NCBI GenBank assembly: GCA_036501185.1
Contig: DASYAU010000164.1
Span: 92,859-156,858 of the forward strand
Source of the DNA: Korobacter sp036501185
GTDB taxonomy: Bacteria; Acidobacteriota; Terriglobia; Terriglobales; Acidobacteriaceae
Direction: 5' to 3'
Length of the DNA stretch: 64,000 nt
The stretch's first letter is position 1, and each line of letters opens with the position of its first letter. The notes below the pieces were generated by a model, which saw nothing but the letters and a program-made list of their open reading frames with translations, did no database searches and was not told the origin of the DNA. This document shows positions 1 to 10,360 of this stretch, in pieces. The translations under genes and the position numbers were made by a program.

Positions 1-1498
1 CGAACACGCGGTGCCGATGATCGATAACTCCCTCGTCTGCAGATTTGCCGATCGTGCAGCCGCCAAGGCAGTGCGCTGTCGCCGGAATGTTGAACAGGAT
101 CTCCGGCAACATGCTCATTGCCGTCCCGCCGGAGATTTTCGCAAATGTCTGCGCGAACTCATTCGCCGCCGGAATAAAAGTAGGGATGCGATCTCCGCGG
201 CTCACCAGGTATCGCCGGAACGGCCAGAGCCAAAGCCGCTCCCACCGCATGTCAATGTGGCCCTCCTGCGCCTGCATGCAGAGCAGGATCACCGACTCTC
301 TCGCGAAGCCGAACGGCTGGAGCAAGCGAATCGTCCGCAGCGGATGCGTACAGAGGGACACGACGAGGTTCTTCATCCACAACGCCACCCGTCCCGATCC
401 CGGATGCCCGCCCGTCAGAATCGTCGCTAGCCCGCCCATGGTGTCCGAGCCTGCTGGATAGCGCACCGCTTCTATGTGCGTGTGCTCGTCGATGTAAATA
501 CCCGAGCCGATCGCCACGCCCTTCGAGAGATCTTCTTTGGATTTCGGCACGCGCACGCCGATCAGCGATTCACTGTTCGTCCGCACGCGATTGCCCAGTT
601 GCTCGCTGATCCGCGGCAGAGATCGTTTCGTCTTTAACCGGAAGAGCAATTCCATTGATCCCAGCGACGAAGCCGCAAACACCACGCCTCGACAGGTGAA
701 CCGCTGTTTCTTGCCGAGTAGCCGCATCGAATCGCGCGTGCGAACTTCGTATCCCTCGCTGCCATCTTCTTTGTCATTCAGCGGACGCACATCCGCCACA
801 CGCGTCTCGGCGAAAACTTTCGCTCCGCGCTTCTCGGCGAGATAGAGATAGTTCTGGTCGAGCGTATTCTTCGCGCCGTGACGGCAGCCGATCATGCATC
901 CGCCACAAGCGTTGCACGTGGTGCGCGCCGGGCCTTCGCCATCGAAATACGGATCGGCGTACGTCTTCCCGCCGGCTTCACCCTCGGGTGCCTGGAAGAT
1001 GCCAACATTCGTGCGGTAATAAGTCGCGCCCGCTCCGACCGCAGCCGCCGCTTCTTTCAGCAGATGGTCGGCAGGCCCGAGAATCTTGTTCTGCGTCACG
1101 CCGAGCATCCGTGAGGCTGTGTCGTAATGTCGCGGCATCTCCGCCGTCCACGGCGCCAACCCCTTCCACGTCCCGCTCTCCCAAACCTTGTCTGGAGCCC
1201 GCAGCAGCGTGCTCGCATAGGTAATCGATCCGCCGCCTACCGCGCACCCGTGCAGGATCGTGACCCGGCTGAAGAACCGCATGCTGAAGAATCCGCGTAA
1301 CGCCAGCCCCGGCCGCCAGAACCAGCGATGGATCGACCAGTTCGTCTTCGGCAAATTCTCTGGCGTCCAGCGGCGTCCCATCTCGATCACCGCCACGCGA
1401 TAGCCCTTCTCCGTCAGCCGCAGAGCCGATACACTTCCGCCAAAGCCCGAGCCCACAATAATGAAGTCGAAATCGAATTTCTGGTCTTTCGTTTCCAT
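1..1498 (-). CDS. GMC-family FAD oxidoreductase (cholesterol-oxidase-like), C-terminus beyond window
   Basis: This gene starts at the ATG at 1498 and runs off the left edge, so 499 codons are visible and the stop is missing. The N-terminus carries a Rossmann FAD-binding motif (GSGFGGS, about residues 17-23). Further on there is a Cys-rich stretch, NACGGCMIGCRHGAKNT, which is typical of the cholesterol-oxidase/choline-dehydrogenase-like branch of the GMC family. Near the visible end is HCLGGCTIG, which fits the conserved active-site His region. The family oxidises alcohols, including sterols, using FAD; the substrate here cannot be read from the sequence. No signal peptide is seen. It is transcribed divergently from the kinase gene at 1650, sharing a 151-bp intergenic region. 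A 216-residue frame at 978-1628 on the same strand is an off-frame shadow. Confidence 0.88.
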   Translation of the reverse strand, partial: METKDQKFDFDFIIVGSGFGGSVSALRLTEKGYRVAVIEMGRRWTPENLPKTNWSIHRWFWRPGLALRGFFSMRFFSRVTILHGCAVGGGSITYASTLLRAPDKVWESGTWKGLAPWTAEMPRHYDTASRMLGVTQNKILGPADHLLKEAAAAVGAGATYYRTNVGIFQAPEGEAGGKTYADPYFDGEGPARTTCNACGGCMIGCRHGAKNTLDQNYLYLAEKRGAKVFAETRVADVRPLNDKEDGSEGYEVRTRDSMRLLGKKQRFTCRGVVFAASSLGSMELLFRLKTKRSLPRISEQLGNRVRTNSESLIGVRVPKSKEDLSKGVAIGSGIYIDEHTHIEAVRYPAGSDTMGGLATILTGGHPGSGRVALWMKNLVVSLCTHPLRTIRLLQPFGFARESVILLCMQAQEGHIDMRWERLWLWPFRRYLVSRGDRIPTFIPAANEFAQTFAKISGGTAMSMLPEILFNIPATAHCLGGCTIGKSADEGVIDHRHRVF

Positions 1499-1578
1499 AG
1501 CAGACTGTTCCGTGATGGTAATGGCTGCGAGGTCGTTCTCGGCGGAAGTATGGCTTCAACTGGCCTGTTTTATCCATA

Positions 1579-1606
1579 TTGGGCAACGCTGGAACTGTGT
1601 TATTTT
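1579..1606 (+). promoter_or_regulatory. Candidate sigma70-type promoter for the kinase gene
   Basis: TTGGGC (1579-1584) and TATTTT (1601-1606) are separated by 16 bp. They lie about 45 bp upstream of the kinase start. This is a visual match only. Confidence 0.4.
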
Positions 1607-1649
1607 GTGAGCTCTCCGAAGCAAGCAACTCGATCGCGATGCTGCCTGA

Positions 1650-4334
1650 ATGACCCTTACCGCTGGAACCAAGCTCGGGCCGTATGAAATCCAGTCGCTG
1701 CTAGGTGCGGGCGGCATGGGGGAGGTCTATCGCGCGCGAGATGGACGGTTGGGTCGCGACGTCGCTCTTAAGATCCTGCCGGAATCCCTGGCCCGCGATG
1801 CCGAGCGCCTACATCGCTTCGAGCAGGAATCCCGCGCGGTCGCGGCACTCAACCATCCCAATATCCTCGCGATCTACGACGTGGGCAATCATGCCGGCAC
1901 ACCCTTCCTTGTCTCCGAGCTTTTGGAAGGTGAAAGCTTGCGCGCCATCTTCGATCGCGGCGCGTTGCCGCAGCGCAAGGTCATCGACTACGGAGTGCAG
2001 ATAGCGCAGGGCTTGGCGGCCGCGCACGAAAAAGGAATCATCCATCGCGATCTCAAACCGGAAAACTTGTTCCTCACGAAAGAGGGGCGGGCGAAGATTC
2101 TTGATTTTGGTCTCGCGAAATTAGCGCAGGCGCAAAGCGAGGCAGTAGATGGCTACGGCGCAACGATGGCCAGCGCCGGGACCGCAGTCGGCGTTGTGAT
2201 GGGCACAGCGAGTTACATGGCGCCCGAACAGGTTCGCGGCGAAAGCGTAGATGCCCGCACCGACATATTCGCGCTCGGCGCCGTCCTCTTCGAGATGCTC
2301 ACAGGACGGCAGGTTTTCCATCGCGACACTCTCGCCGAGACCATGACCGCCGTTCTGAAAGACGATCTGCCAGAAACCACGGTTACGGCACTGCCGGTTT
2401 CACCTGCGCTCGACCGCATTGTGCGACGTTGCCTGGAAAAAAGCGCGGACCAGCGCTTCCAGTCCGCCAAGGATCTGTCGTTCGCCCTCGGTGTTTTGAG
2501 TGGCAGCGAGATCAGTGGTGCCGTCCGCGTTGCGCGCGCGGCAGGCAAAGATAGAACAGCTTGGATGTGGGCGACCTTTGCACTCCTGATGGTAGGAGCG
2601 GCTGCCTCGGCTTGGTGGTTCCTGCGACCTCAAACTTCGAAAGTACGGATGGAATTTGCCATTCCCCTTAACGGCGAAGTCAGACAGCTTTCGATTTCGG
2701 CCGATGGTCGCATGTTGGCATTCATCTCGCCCGACGATCGTTCTGGCGTTCCGATGTTGTTCGTGCAATCCATTGGAGGCCTGCAAGCCGCGGAGTTGGC
2801 TGCTACCGAGAACGCAAGCTATCCATTCTGGTCACCCGATGACAGCTACGTAGCTTTCTTCTCCAATAACAAGCTGCAGAAGATTCCAGCCGCCGGCGGT
2901 GCGCCTCAGGCAATCGCCAGGGTCTCGTACGCCCGTGGCGGAAGCTGGGGGAGCAAGAATGTCATCCTGTATTCTCCTGATGCTTCGAGCGCGATCTGGC
3001 AGGTCAATGCCGATGGTACCAACGCGAAGCCGCTCACCAGTAAGTTCCTGCCCGGCATCGAAGATTCACATCGCTGGCCGCTGTTCCTGCCGGATGGCGA
3101 ACACTTCCTGTTTTTATATGCCGACTTTTCTGGGCTGAATGGTACTGGCAACTATATCCACATGAGTTCCCTGCATGGCGGAGAAGATATCCGCTTGATC
3201 GCGGCGCGCTCGAATCCAGGCTATGCCGACGCCCACCTTTTTTACGTGGACGACAAAGGCGCGCTACGAGCCATCGCCTTTGATGCGGGAAAGCAGAAGG
3301 TGTCGGGCGATCCGCAACTCATAGCCGAAGCAGTGGGATTTCAACCGTCAGTGTACTGGGGCGCGTTCACCGTCGGTGGCGACGGCACCGTGGTTTATAG
3401 CCGAACATCCATGGCCGCAAAATCCGTGTTGACCTTCCACGGTCGCGATGGGAAGGAGTTGCAGCGCATCGGCGAACCTGCAGTGCAGGCGAACCCTGCG
3501 CTGTCTCCGGACGGCACCGAGGCGGCTCTCGACATCACCGACCTGAAGGCTGTAAACCTCGACATCTGGATTGAGCACCTCGGAAATGGAACCAGTACGC
3601 GATTCACGTTCAACCCCGGGGAAGATACCACCGCCGCTTGGTCGCGTGACGGCCGGACGCTCGCCTATCGTGCCGACGACGGCCAGTCGGGAGCCTTTCT
3701 GAAGGATGTCAACGGAATGAACACGCCGAAACGCCTAATGGCACTCCGGGGCGGTACCACGGTGGGCGGATTGGAAGGCTCGGACATCATGCCGACCTCC
3801 TGGTCGGCGGATGGCAAGCAGATTCTTTGTACCCTTCAGGGCATCGGCTCCCGAGGTTCCCTCCTGGCTTTGATTCCCGCTGAGGGTGGCGAGCCCGTGG
3901 CGCTGATGTCGGGAAATGCCAGCCAAACCAACGGCCAAATTTCTCCCGACGGCAAGTGGGTGGCCTATGCGTCAAATGAATCCGGCGACTGGGAGATCTA
4001 CGTAACCACCTTTCCCGGAGCGCAAGGCACTTGGCAAATTTCTCGCGGCGGAGGCACGGAACCTCGTTGGCGCGGCGACGGTAAAGAAATGTTCTATTTG
4101 AGTCCAACCGGCATGTTGATGGCCGTACCCATCGATGCCGGCGCCTCCTTCGCATCCGGGACACCTGCTCCGCTTTTCCAGGTGCACGCCCGCCCGCCGA
4201 TCTCTGCGACCGACTTGTTCTCTTACGATGTGACCAAAGATGGTAAGCGCTTCCTGGTGAACGAATACGTAAAGCCGGCTCACATTGACCCGCTCAGCAT
4301 CGTGCTCCACGCAGTTCCATCTTCCGCAAAATAG
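1650..4334 (+). CDS. Transmembrane Ser/Thr protein kinase with C-terminal TolB/PD40 beta-propeller
   Basis: The product is an 894-residue Hanks-type kinase. Residues 12-280 form the kinase domain: glycine loop GAGGMGEVY (19-27), ATP-binding Lys41, catalytic loop HRDLKPEN (132-139), DFG (152-154) and APE (191-193). All residues needed for activity are present. A single membrane span lies at about 304-325. The remaining 570 residues contain recurring WSPDDS, LSPDGT, WSRDGR and ISPDGK motifs, as expected of a PD40/TolB-type propeller placed outside the cytoplasm. This kinase-span-propeller layout is common in Acidobacteriota. The propeller probably senses a ligand or partner, but its target is unknown. 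The gene ends directly against the convergent M48 gene, with no spacer. Confidence 0.93.
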   Translation: MTLTAGTKLGPYEIQSLLGAGGMGEVYRARDGRLGRDVALKILPESLARDAERLHRFEQESRAVAALNHPNILAIYDVGNHAGTPFLVSELLEGESLRAIFDRGALPQRKVIDYGVQIAQGLAAAHEKGIIHRDLKPENLFLTKEGRAKILDFGLAKLAQAQSEAVDGYGATMASAGTAVGVVMGTASYMAPEQVRGESVDARTDIFALGAVLFEMLTGRQVFHRDTLAETMTAVLKDDLPETTVTALPVSPALDRIVRRCLEKSADQRFQSAKDLSFALGVLSGSEISGAVRVARAAGKDRTAWMWATFALLMVGAAASAWWFLRPQTSKVRMEFAIPLNGEVRQLSISADGRMLAFISPDDRSGVPMLFVQSIGGLQAAELAATENASYPFWSPDDSYVAFFSNNKLQKIPAAGGAPQAIARVSYARGGSWGSKNVILYSPDASSAIWQVNADGTNAKPLTSKFLPGIEDSHRWPLFLPDGEHFLFLYADFSGLNGTGNYIHMSSLHGGEDIRLIAARSNPGYADAHLFYVDDKGALRAIAFDAGKQKVSGDPQLIAEAVGFQPSVYWGAFTVGGDGTVVYSRTSMAAKSVLTFHGRDGKELQRIGEPAVQANPALSPDGTEAALDITDLKAVNLDIWIEHLGNGTSTRFTFNPGEDTTAAWSRDGRTLAYRADDGQSGAFLKDVNGMNTPKRLMALRGGTTVGGLEGSDIMPTSWSADGKQILCTLQGIGSRGSLLALIPAEGGEPVALMSGNASQTNGQISPDGKWVAYASNESGDWEIYVTTFPGAQGTWQISRGGGTEPRWRGDGKEMFYLSPTGMLMAVPIDAGASFASGTPAPLFQVHARPPISATDLFSYDVTKDGKRFLVNEYVKPAHIDPLSIVLHAVPSSAK

Positions 4335-5213
4335 CTACGCAAGCACCAACGGCGTCTGCCGGCTCTGGTTCTGCAGATGATGTTCCGCAATCAGCTTCTT
4401 CGCCTGCGCGATGCGCTCTTCCGGCAGCGGATGCGAACGGAAATATCCCTCCAGCGTCTCGATCGCGAGTTGTGAAAGCTCTTCCGGTGGCGTCTCGGCG
4501 TGAATCACATATTCCGAATGCAGCTTGGCGAACTTCTCAAACATCGTCACTGCGCCGTATGGAGAAAACCCGCTCGCACTGGCCAGCAGCAGCCCTTCGC
4601 GGTCCGCTTCCAACTCCTGGTCCTTCGAATATCCAGCTTCAAACAGACTCAAAGGAATTTGCAGCAGATCTCCGGCTACGCCGAGTTGCAGCTTCCTCAT
4701 CTGTGCTTCCACCTGCATGCGCTCCGCGCAGTGGTAGTGATCGATATGCTCCATTTCATGCCCGAGCACGTTCGCCAGCTCGTCTTCCGTTTCCATCAGC
4801 CGCACCAGTCCGCTTCCGATGAACACATGTCCGCCCGGCAAGGCAAACGCATTCAAGAACGATCGGTTGGGAATCAAGTGAAAACGATACTTCAGTTTCC
4901 GATGCGTATGCGCTGCGAGCCGTCCGCCGATTTCATCTACCTTCTTCTGGAGATCCTGGTCGGTCGCCGAGAGCCGCCCGAACGATTCCATGTAATGCGA
5001 CGCCATTTTGTCGCCAATCTCTGTTTCTTCTTCGTCGGAGAGTCGCGTCAAGTGCATCGGCACGCGCAGCACGTCGCGTTGCGCATCGGCTGCCATCGTC
5101 AGCACCGCGTTCGGCGACACCACCGCCTGCTCCTTGCGCCGCTGCACCATCACGATGCTCGCAATCGCCGCTGCCAGCACCAACAAGAGAGCGATCAATC
5201 GCAGGCTGCTCAT
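4335..5213 (-). CDS. M48-family zinc metalloprotease, membrane-anchored or lipoprotein-like
   Basis: The product has 292 residues. A hydrophobic N-terminal segment (about 4-22) is an uncleaved anchor or export signal. The M48 zinc motif HEMEH lies at 152-156, and the probable third ligand is Glu202 in ELEADREG. FALPGGHVFIGSGL upstream of the motif is also typical of M48 (BepA/LoiP/YcaL-like) proteases, which act in periplasmic or outer-membrane protein quality control. Its ATG overlaps the stop of the upstream DUF2339 gene by an ATGA tetranucleotide (5210-5213), so the two are probably translationally coupled. It converges with the kinase gene with no intergenic base. Confidence 0.92.
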   Translation of the reverse strand: MSSLRLIALLLVLAAAIASIVMVQRRKEQAVVSPNAVLTMAADAQRDVLRVPMHLTRLSDEEETEIGDKMASHYMESFGRLSATDQDLQKKVDEIGGRLAAHTHRKLKYRFHLIPNRSFLNAFALPGGHVFIGSGLVRLMETEDELANVLGHEMEHIDHYHCAERMQVEAQMRKLQLGVAGDLLQIPLSLFEAGYSKDQELEADREGLLLASASGFSPYGAVTMFEKFAKLHSEYVIHAETPPEELSQLAIETLEGYFRSHPLPEERIAQAKKLIAEHHLQNQSRQTPLVLA

Positions 5214-8200
5214 AAATATTGCCGAATGCGCTCGCTGTAGCGGCTATACAAGAACGATACCGCTACCAGCAGCGCGCCCACCACGATCAACGTCAGGTAG
5301 CGGTCGACGACCGAAAACTTCCAGAGATCGACGATCACGATTTTCGCCACGCAAACCAGCAGCAGTCCGAGTCCCGTCAGGCGGAACGACCGCTCCTTCA
5401 CAATCAACGCGCCGATGAAAATCGCCGCCGCCTCCACGCCCCACGATAGCGTCACCATCGCGTGGTCCATCTTCAGCGCCAGCATCGTTGTCAGCAATGC
5501 CACCGCTACGAAGAAAATCGGCTGCTCCGCGTGTCTCTCCAACCGCCGCACCAGCAAACGCCATCCTGCAATGCCCGCAGGCAGCGGCGTCCGTCGCCGG
5601 TTCTCGAACCCCAATGGCAATGCCGCGAGCAGCAGGAAGATCGCACAGCTCATCACCCCAAAGCGCCCGCTCCAGTCGTTCCCGCTGAAGTAGCTTCCGC
5701 CGAACAGGTTGTGGAACATCCCGCGCGTCAGCACTGCTACCGACATCAACACTGCTTGCTGCGCGAACACCGTCTGCTTCGCCAACACTGCGATTGCCAG
5801 CAGCGCGATCACGCTCGCCGCCCACGCCACCACCACCCATTCATTTGCGATCTCGAAGTAGAGCAGCGCCATCACCGCGGCAGTGCCGAAGTAGGCAAAC
5901 AAAATCGTCGGATCGAACCGTCGCCCGGCCTTCGCCTCGCGGCTCCCCCGCAGATATACGTAGTAGTAAATCGCGACCATCGGCAGCACCGTCACCGTAC
6001 GCGTACTCAGCCACCCTCCAACTTCGCGTGTGCCGAGGTTCGCAAAGAAGATACGGGTGAACGATCCCGCCAGAGTGATATAAGCCTGCCAGCGCCAGTG
6101 CGAAACCTTGCGGAACGCGCCGTACTCATACAACACCAACCCGAGCAGCGCCCAGCCCACGGCGATCGCCACCGGCGTCAGCTCGTACCACATCAATCCC
6201 ACGGCTAACCCTGAGGCCATCCACGCGTGAATTGGCGCGATTCTCGCCGGCAGCTCCAACAATTCTGCCATTGCATACAAGCTGGCAATCACGATCAGGC
6301 AGACCACCAGCCGCACCATGTCGTGTACGTTGGGCGAGCTCTGGAACAAATTTAAGAAGCCGGCTTCGCATGCACTCAGTATCCCGATCGCGAAGGCCTG
6401 CCACGCGAGTGTGCTCCAGCGCGTCCAGCGGCTCACCGCCATCAGCGCTACCGCGTACACCACCCAAGCCGCGGCCACGTAGCGTAGATCGACGCTCAGA
6501 TAAATCAGCCACAGCCCCAGGATTGTCGCCGCCCACGTATATCCCGTGCGGACCCACTCGGCGGCTTCCACGTGAACGCGGCTCGCGCGATATGCCAGCA
6601 GGTAGAACACCGCGATCACCGGCAGCACTTTCCAGATTCCTACATGCACGCCGTGCCACATCGGTGTCGAGCCAACCTCACTCATCACTGCGAGACCAAA
6701 CGATGTGAGTGCCACGAGGTGTGTATGCCACTGCAATGCGCGATACCTGGTGACCTTCGCCGCTTCGATCAGCCCCCACGCGAATAGCGCGAATGCCAGC
6801 GCCTGCCACACTCCCGGAACCTCGCAGAACATCAGCAACGCAGCAGTCGCAGTGCCCGCCCAAGCAAATATCCCGCGCACGAAGCGCTGCTCCAACTCAT
6901 CGCGATGCTGCGCGAATTTTGCCGTTACATAGAACAATGCCGCGACTGCCGCTAGCGACACGATGCGGCTCGTAATGTGTCCCGGCAAATTCCAGTGTGC
7001 GTTGTAGACCAGGCAACGCCAGCAAGCGAAAGCTGCAATCACCAGGTACTGCGCCTGCAAATGGCGCGACTTGATCACCCAACCGAGTACCGCAACCGTC
7101 AGCACAGCCGCAGCGAAGGCCACTGCCTGCCAGTCGCCCACAAACATCGCCCAGCATCCCAGCGTGAGCGTTACCGCCCCTGGATACGAGCTTGCGGTCA
7201 GCATTCCATCATCGAACCGCGGAGCGAACATCAGCGGCCAGCGTTTTCGTAGCAGCGTATTGTTCGCGTAGAACACCGCCGCGATCACCAGCAACAGAAT
7301 TCCATTCGATACGAGCGGCGTTTCCGTGTGGAATCGCCGCGCTTCCAGCATCCGCGGCAGCTCTTGAACCAGCACGTTGCCGAGCACTGCGAGGCCGGTC
7401 AACGATCCCAATCGTCGGAACAACGCCTCGCCGGTGAAGATGCCCGCGAACAGCAGCATCTCTCCGCCCATCAGCCACAGGATCGACGTGTTCGATCCCG
7501 CATATTTGAACGGTACCGCCGTCAGCATCAGCGCCGTGCCGATGATCGTCAGCACCACGAATGCATCGCGCCGCCGTTTCGTCACCGGCAGTTGACCGAT
7601 GGCGAATTCCAGCGCTCCCAATATCAGCAGCGCGTAAAACGCCCACTGCGGATGCGCCGACTGGAATTTCATCACCAGCAGAAGAAGCACGGTGTTCAAG
7701 ATCGCTGCCGCCGTCGACAGCCGCTCCTGTGCCGCATTCTCAACCTTGCGAATTACGTACGAAGTCCGGAACGCCGCCCAATAAAAGACGAGCAGGGAAG
7801 AACTCGCCATGAACTCCGGAAACACCTGCCCCGTCGCTCCGTGTTCGCCGAGCAACCGCCACAACCAATAGAAGTGGTTGCCGTAGCTCGAAACGATCGC
7901 GAAGACTTCCAGCTCGAACCAGCGCAGCTTCACCACGATCGCAACCACCGCCAACGCCAGGATCACTCCCGCCACCAGGCTATACACCGTGTCGTGACTG
8001 AGCGCGATCGTCGAGTACGCCAGCAGGAAAGCGAACCCGGTCACTAGTTGCGAGCGATAGCGAAGTGTGTGTGCCCCCATCGCTCCGGCGACGAAGAGCA
8101 TCACCACGGCGTCGACCACTTGCGAGTCGATCAGCCGCATCATCGCTACGTGGTTCAGCGCATAGCTCACAAAGAACAGCAGTGCCCAGCCGCCACCAAT

Positions 8201-9166
8201 TCCGGTGCGCCCCAGGATGCGATAGTTCGGCTTCCGTTCCAGGAACACTCCGCCGAGCAGCATCACCAGCGCAATCGCCGTGCTCAGCGCGACTTTTGCC
8301 AGTGGCCCATAGTTCCAGAAATAGGTCACGCCCCAACCGGCAATGCCGATCACCAGCAGGATGACGCCGATCTTGCTCAGCCAGTTCGTGCCCAGCATCT
8401 GCTCCAGCGCCAAGCTCGTGCGCACTCTCTCTCCGACAGGCTTGCGCGGCGGCGCGGACGCAAACACCGGCGGCGGAATCGGCAATAGGTCGCGGCGTGT
8501 CAGCACCGGGGACGCGGGCACTGCTTTCGGTGGTGTCGGCGGAACCACGGCAGGAGGCGTTGGCGGAGTGACAGGAGGCGTTGGCGCGACTGGCTTCGGC
8601 GGCTCCTGCACTTTCGGCGCCATCGGAGGTGGTGTTTTCACGCTCGCCGACCAAGCCGCAATCGCTTCCACCCGCGGCGTCACATCCACAGGCTTCGACG
8701 TCACTGGTTCCGGCGTAACCATCGTCGGTTTCTCTACCGCCGCTGTTTCGGGAGTTTGGGCCGTACTCGGTGTGACGCCCTGCCTCTTCAGCGCGCCGAA
8801 TTCATTCGCAGTCTCAGCCGCAATCCGCACCGCGCGCTCTGCGAGGGTCGTTATTCGCTGCACATCGCCGCGAAGGGTTTCGATTTCGGCTTCCATGCGG
8901 ACTGTCTTCTCGCGCCATTTGTACGCCCGCCATGCCGCCGCGCTGAGCGCCACCAGGACGAAGAATCCGGCCCATACGTCCGAGCTCTCGATCAGACAAA
9001 ACAGCGCGACGACGAGTGCGATGATTTCCAGCATGGTCAGGTTTGGGCTTTTCTGCCCCCGATAGTAGAACGGACGCTCCCGAATTTCTTGCAAGAAATG
9101 CAGCGCCGTCCCTCTCCAGTACAGCCACCGCAGCTTCGTCGCATCCAGGTCGCGCGCGTTTGACAC
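5210..9166 (-). CDS. DUF2339 polytopic membrane protein
   Basis: This very large membrane protein (1318 residues as drawn) has a short N-terminal hydrophobic segment and coiled region. A Pro/Val/Thr-rich linker follows at about residues 150-240. After that come dozens of closely spaced membrane spans, including EQMLGTNWLSKIGVILLVIG, the typical entry into the DUF2339 region. Function is unknown for the family. The start is uncertain: 9166 is a GTG with no clear Shine-Dalgarno sequence. The ATG at 9034 (MLEIIALVVALF) gives an N-terminus starting with a membrane helix, which looks more family-like, and would remove 44 hydrophilic residues. It is coupled by ATGA overlap to the M48 protease gene, which suggests a joint envelope role; that is inference. 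Confidence 0.88.
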   Translation of the reverse strand: MSNARDLDATKLRWLYWRGTALHFLQEIRERPFYYRGQKSPNLTMLEIIALVVALFCLIESSDVWAGFFVLVALSAAAWRAYKWREKTVRMEAEIETLRGDVQRITTLAERAVRIAAETANEFGALKRQGVTPSTAQTPETAAVEKPTMVTPEPVTSKPVDVTPRVEAIAAWSASVKTPPPMAPKVQEPPKPVAPTPPVTPPTPPAVVPPTPPKAVPASPVLTRRDLLPIPPPVFASAPPRKPVGERVRTSLALEQMLGTNWLSKIGVILLVIGIAGWGVTYFWNYGPLAKVALSTAIALVMLLGGVFLERKPNYRILGRTGIGGGWALLFFVSYALNHVAMMRLIDSQVVDAVVMLFVAGAMGAHTLRYRSQLVTGFAFLLAYSTIALSHDTVYSLVAGVILALAVVAIVVKLRWFELEVFAIVSSYGNHFYWLWRLLGEHGATGQVFPEFMASSSLLVFYWAAFRTSYVIRKVENAAQERLSTAAAILNTVLLLLVMKFQSAHPQWAFYALLILGALEFAIGQLPVTKRRRDAFVVLTIIGTALMLTAVPFKYAGSNTSILWLMGGEMLLFAGIFTGEALFRRLGSLTGLAVLGNVLVQELPRMLEARRFHTETPLVSNGILLLVIAAVFYANNTLLRKRWPLMFAPRFDDGMLTASSYPGAVTLTLGCWAMFVGDWQAVAFAAAVLTVAVLGWVIKSRHLQAQYLVIAAFACWRCLVYNAHWNLPGHITSRIVSLAAVAALFYVTAKFAQHRDELEQRFVRGIFAWAGTATAALLMFCEVPGVWQALAFALFAWGLIEAAKVTRYRALQWHTHLVALTSFGLAVMSEVGSTPMWHGVHVGIWKVLPVIAVFYLLAYRASRVHVEAAEWVRTGYTWAATILGLWLIYLSVDLRYVAAAWVVYAVALMAVSRWTRWSTLAWQAFAIGILSACEAGFLNLFQSSPNVHDMVRLVVCLIVIASLYAMAELLELPARIAPIHAWMASGLAVGLMWYELTPVAIAVGWALLGLVLYEYGAFRKVSHWRWQAYITLAGSFTRIFFANLGTREVGGWLSTRTVTVLPMVAIYYYVYLRGSREAKAGRRFDPTILFAYFGTAAVMALLYFEIANEWVVVAWAASVIALLAIAVLAKQTVFAQQAVLMSVAVLTRGMFHNLFGGSYFSGNDWSGRFGVMSCAIFLLLAALPLGFENRRRTPLPAGIAGWRLLVRRLERHAEQPIFFVAVALLTTMLALKMDHAMVTLSWGVEAAAIFIGALIVKERSFRLTGLGLLLVCVAKIVIVDLWKFSVVDRYLTLIVVGALLVAVSFLYSRYSERIRQYL

Positions 9167-9256
9167 CCTATTTTCTGCCGCTTAGAATCGAGTTCAGGCG
9201 AAGCGCGTCCGCGCTCCGCCTTCTTCAGCCGCATTCCGCGGCTTGCCTCGCAGATT

Positions 9257-9333
<77 letters not shown>

Positions 9334-9447
9334 GAATCGCATCAAGATTTCCAGTCGTTTCCCGCAGCTCTCCTCCATTTACCCCACGCCTCTTTCGTGC
9401 AACAATCTACGAACTCTCGATCACTCCTGCTCGCGTGAGGTTTCCCT

Positions 9448-10323
9448 GTGAAGTTGCTTTTGAAATTCAACCTCATCTTTCTGTTGCTTGCCGGAACCGG
9501 CCTGGCTCTTGTCGCCCACGTCGCCTATCGCTTCCTCATGCAAAATGCCGAAGGCCAGGTTTTGCAGCAAGCCAAGCTGATGATGGAGAGCGCGCGCGCC
9601 ACCCGCGACTACACCTCCGATCAGCTCAAGCCGCTGCTCCAAAAAGTAGTGGGACACGAAACCCAGTTCATCCCGCAAACCGTCCCCGCTTACGGCGCTA
9701 CCGAAAGCTTCAACCTGCTTCGCAAGCGCTATCCCGAATACACCTATAAAGAAGCTGCGCTCAATCCAACCAACCCCCGCGATCGCGCCGAAGACTACGA
9801 AGCCGACATCATCAACACCTTCCGCAATCATCCCGATCAAACGGAAATCGTCGGCAAGCGCAGCACCCCCTCGGGCGTCACTTTGTATTTAGCGCACCCC
9901 ATTGCCACCAAGCCCGGCTGCCTCGAGTGCCACGACACGCCCTCCGACGCTCCCGCCGCGCTGCTGAACACCTACGGTCCGGCGAACGGCTTTGGTTGGA
10001 AAGCCGGCGACATCAGCGCCGCCCAGATCGTTTCTGTGCCCACTGCGGTACCGATCCACATCGCCGACAAAGCGTACTCGTCGCTGGTGATTTATTTGTT
10101 CGTCACCTTCCTGCTCACGTTGTTTGCGATTGATGCCGCGCTCTATTTCGTCGTCATCCGGCCCGTCGGACAGCTCGCCGCCATGGCCGAACGCGTCAGC
10201 CGCGGCGATCTCGACATTCCCGAAATCCCCGTCAGCGGCAACGACGAAATCGGCGCTCTCACTTCGTCCTTCAACCGCATGTACGTCACGGTCGTCAAAG
10301 CTCTGAAGATGTTGAACGAGTAA
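9448..10323 (+). CDS. DUF3365 heme-binding sensor with HAMP domain and no output domain
   Basis: The product has 291 residues, starting at a GTG with GTGAGG 7 nt upstream. An N-terminal membrane helix (about 5-28) is followed by a periplasmic DUF3365 (Tll0287-like) domain. This holds one c-type heme motif, CLECH (158-162), near the pattern PSGVTLYLAHPI that marks the family. A second membrane helix (about 211-237) leads into a HAMP domain (238-290), and the protein stops there. Such proteins usually continue into a kinase, cyclase or methyl-accepting domain, so this one must signal through a partner or be a dead-end receptor. Redox or gas sensing is the likely role. The neighbouring Ser/Thr kinase converges on it from the other strand. 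Confidence 0.87.
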   Translation: MKLLLKFNLIFLLLAGTGLALVAHVAYRFLMQNAEGQVLQQAKLMMESARATRDYTSDQLKPLLQKVVGHETQFIPQTVPAYGATESFNLLRKRYPEYTYKEAALNPTNPRDRAEDYEADIINTFRNHPDQTEIVGKRSTPSGVTLYLAHPIATKPGCLECHDTPSDAPAALLNTYGPANGFGWKAGDISAAQIVSVPTAVPIHIADKAYSSLVIYLFVTFLLTLFAIDAALYFVVIRPVGQLAAMAERVSRGDLDIPEIPVSGNDEIGALTSSFNRMYVTVVKALKMLNE

Positions 10324-10360
10324 CGCTGAGGCGAAGCCGCTCTCGCACCATCACCGCCTC

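Noticed and set aside
978..1628. 216-residue minus-strand open frame
   Set aside because: It is off-frame to the GMC oxidoreductase, whose FAD motif and family signatures are in another frame of the same strand.
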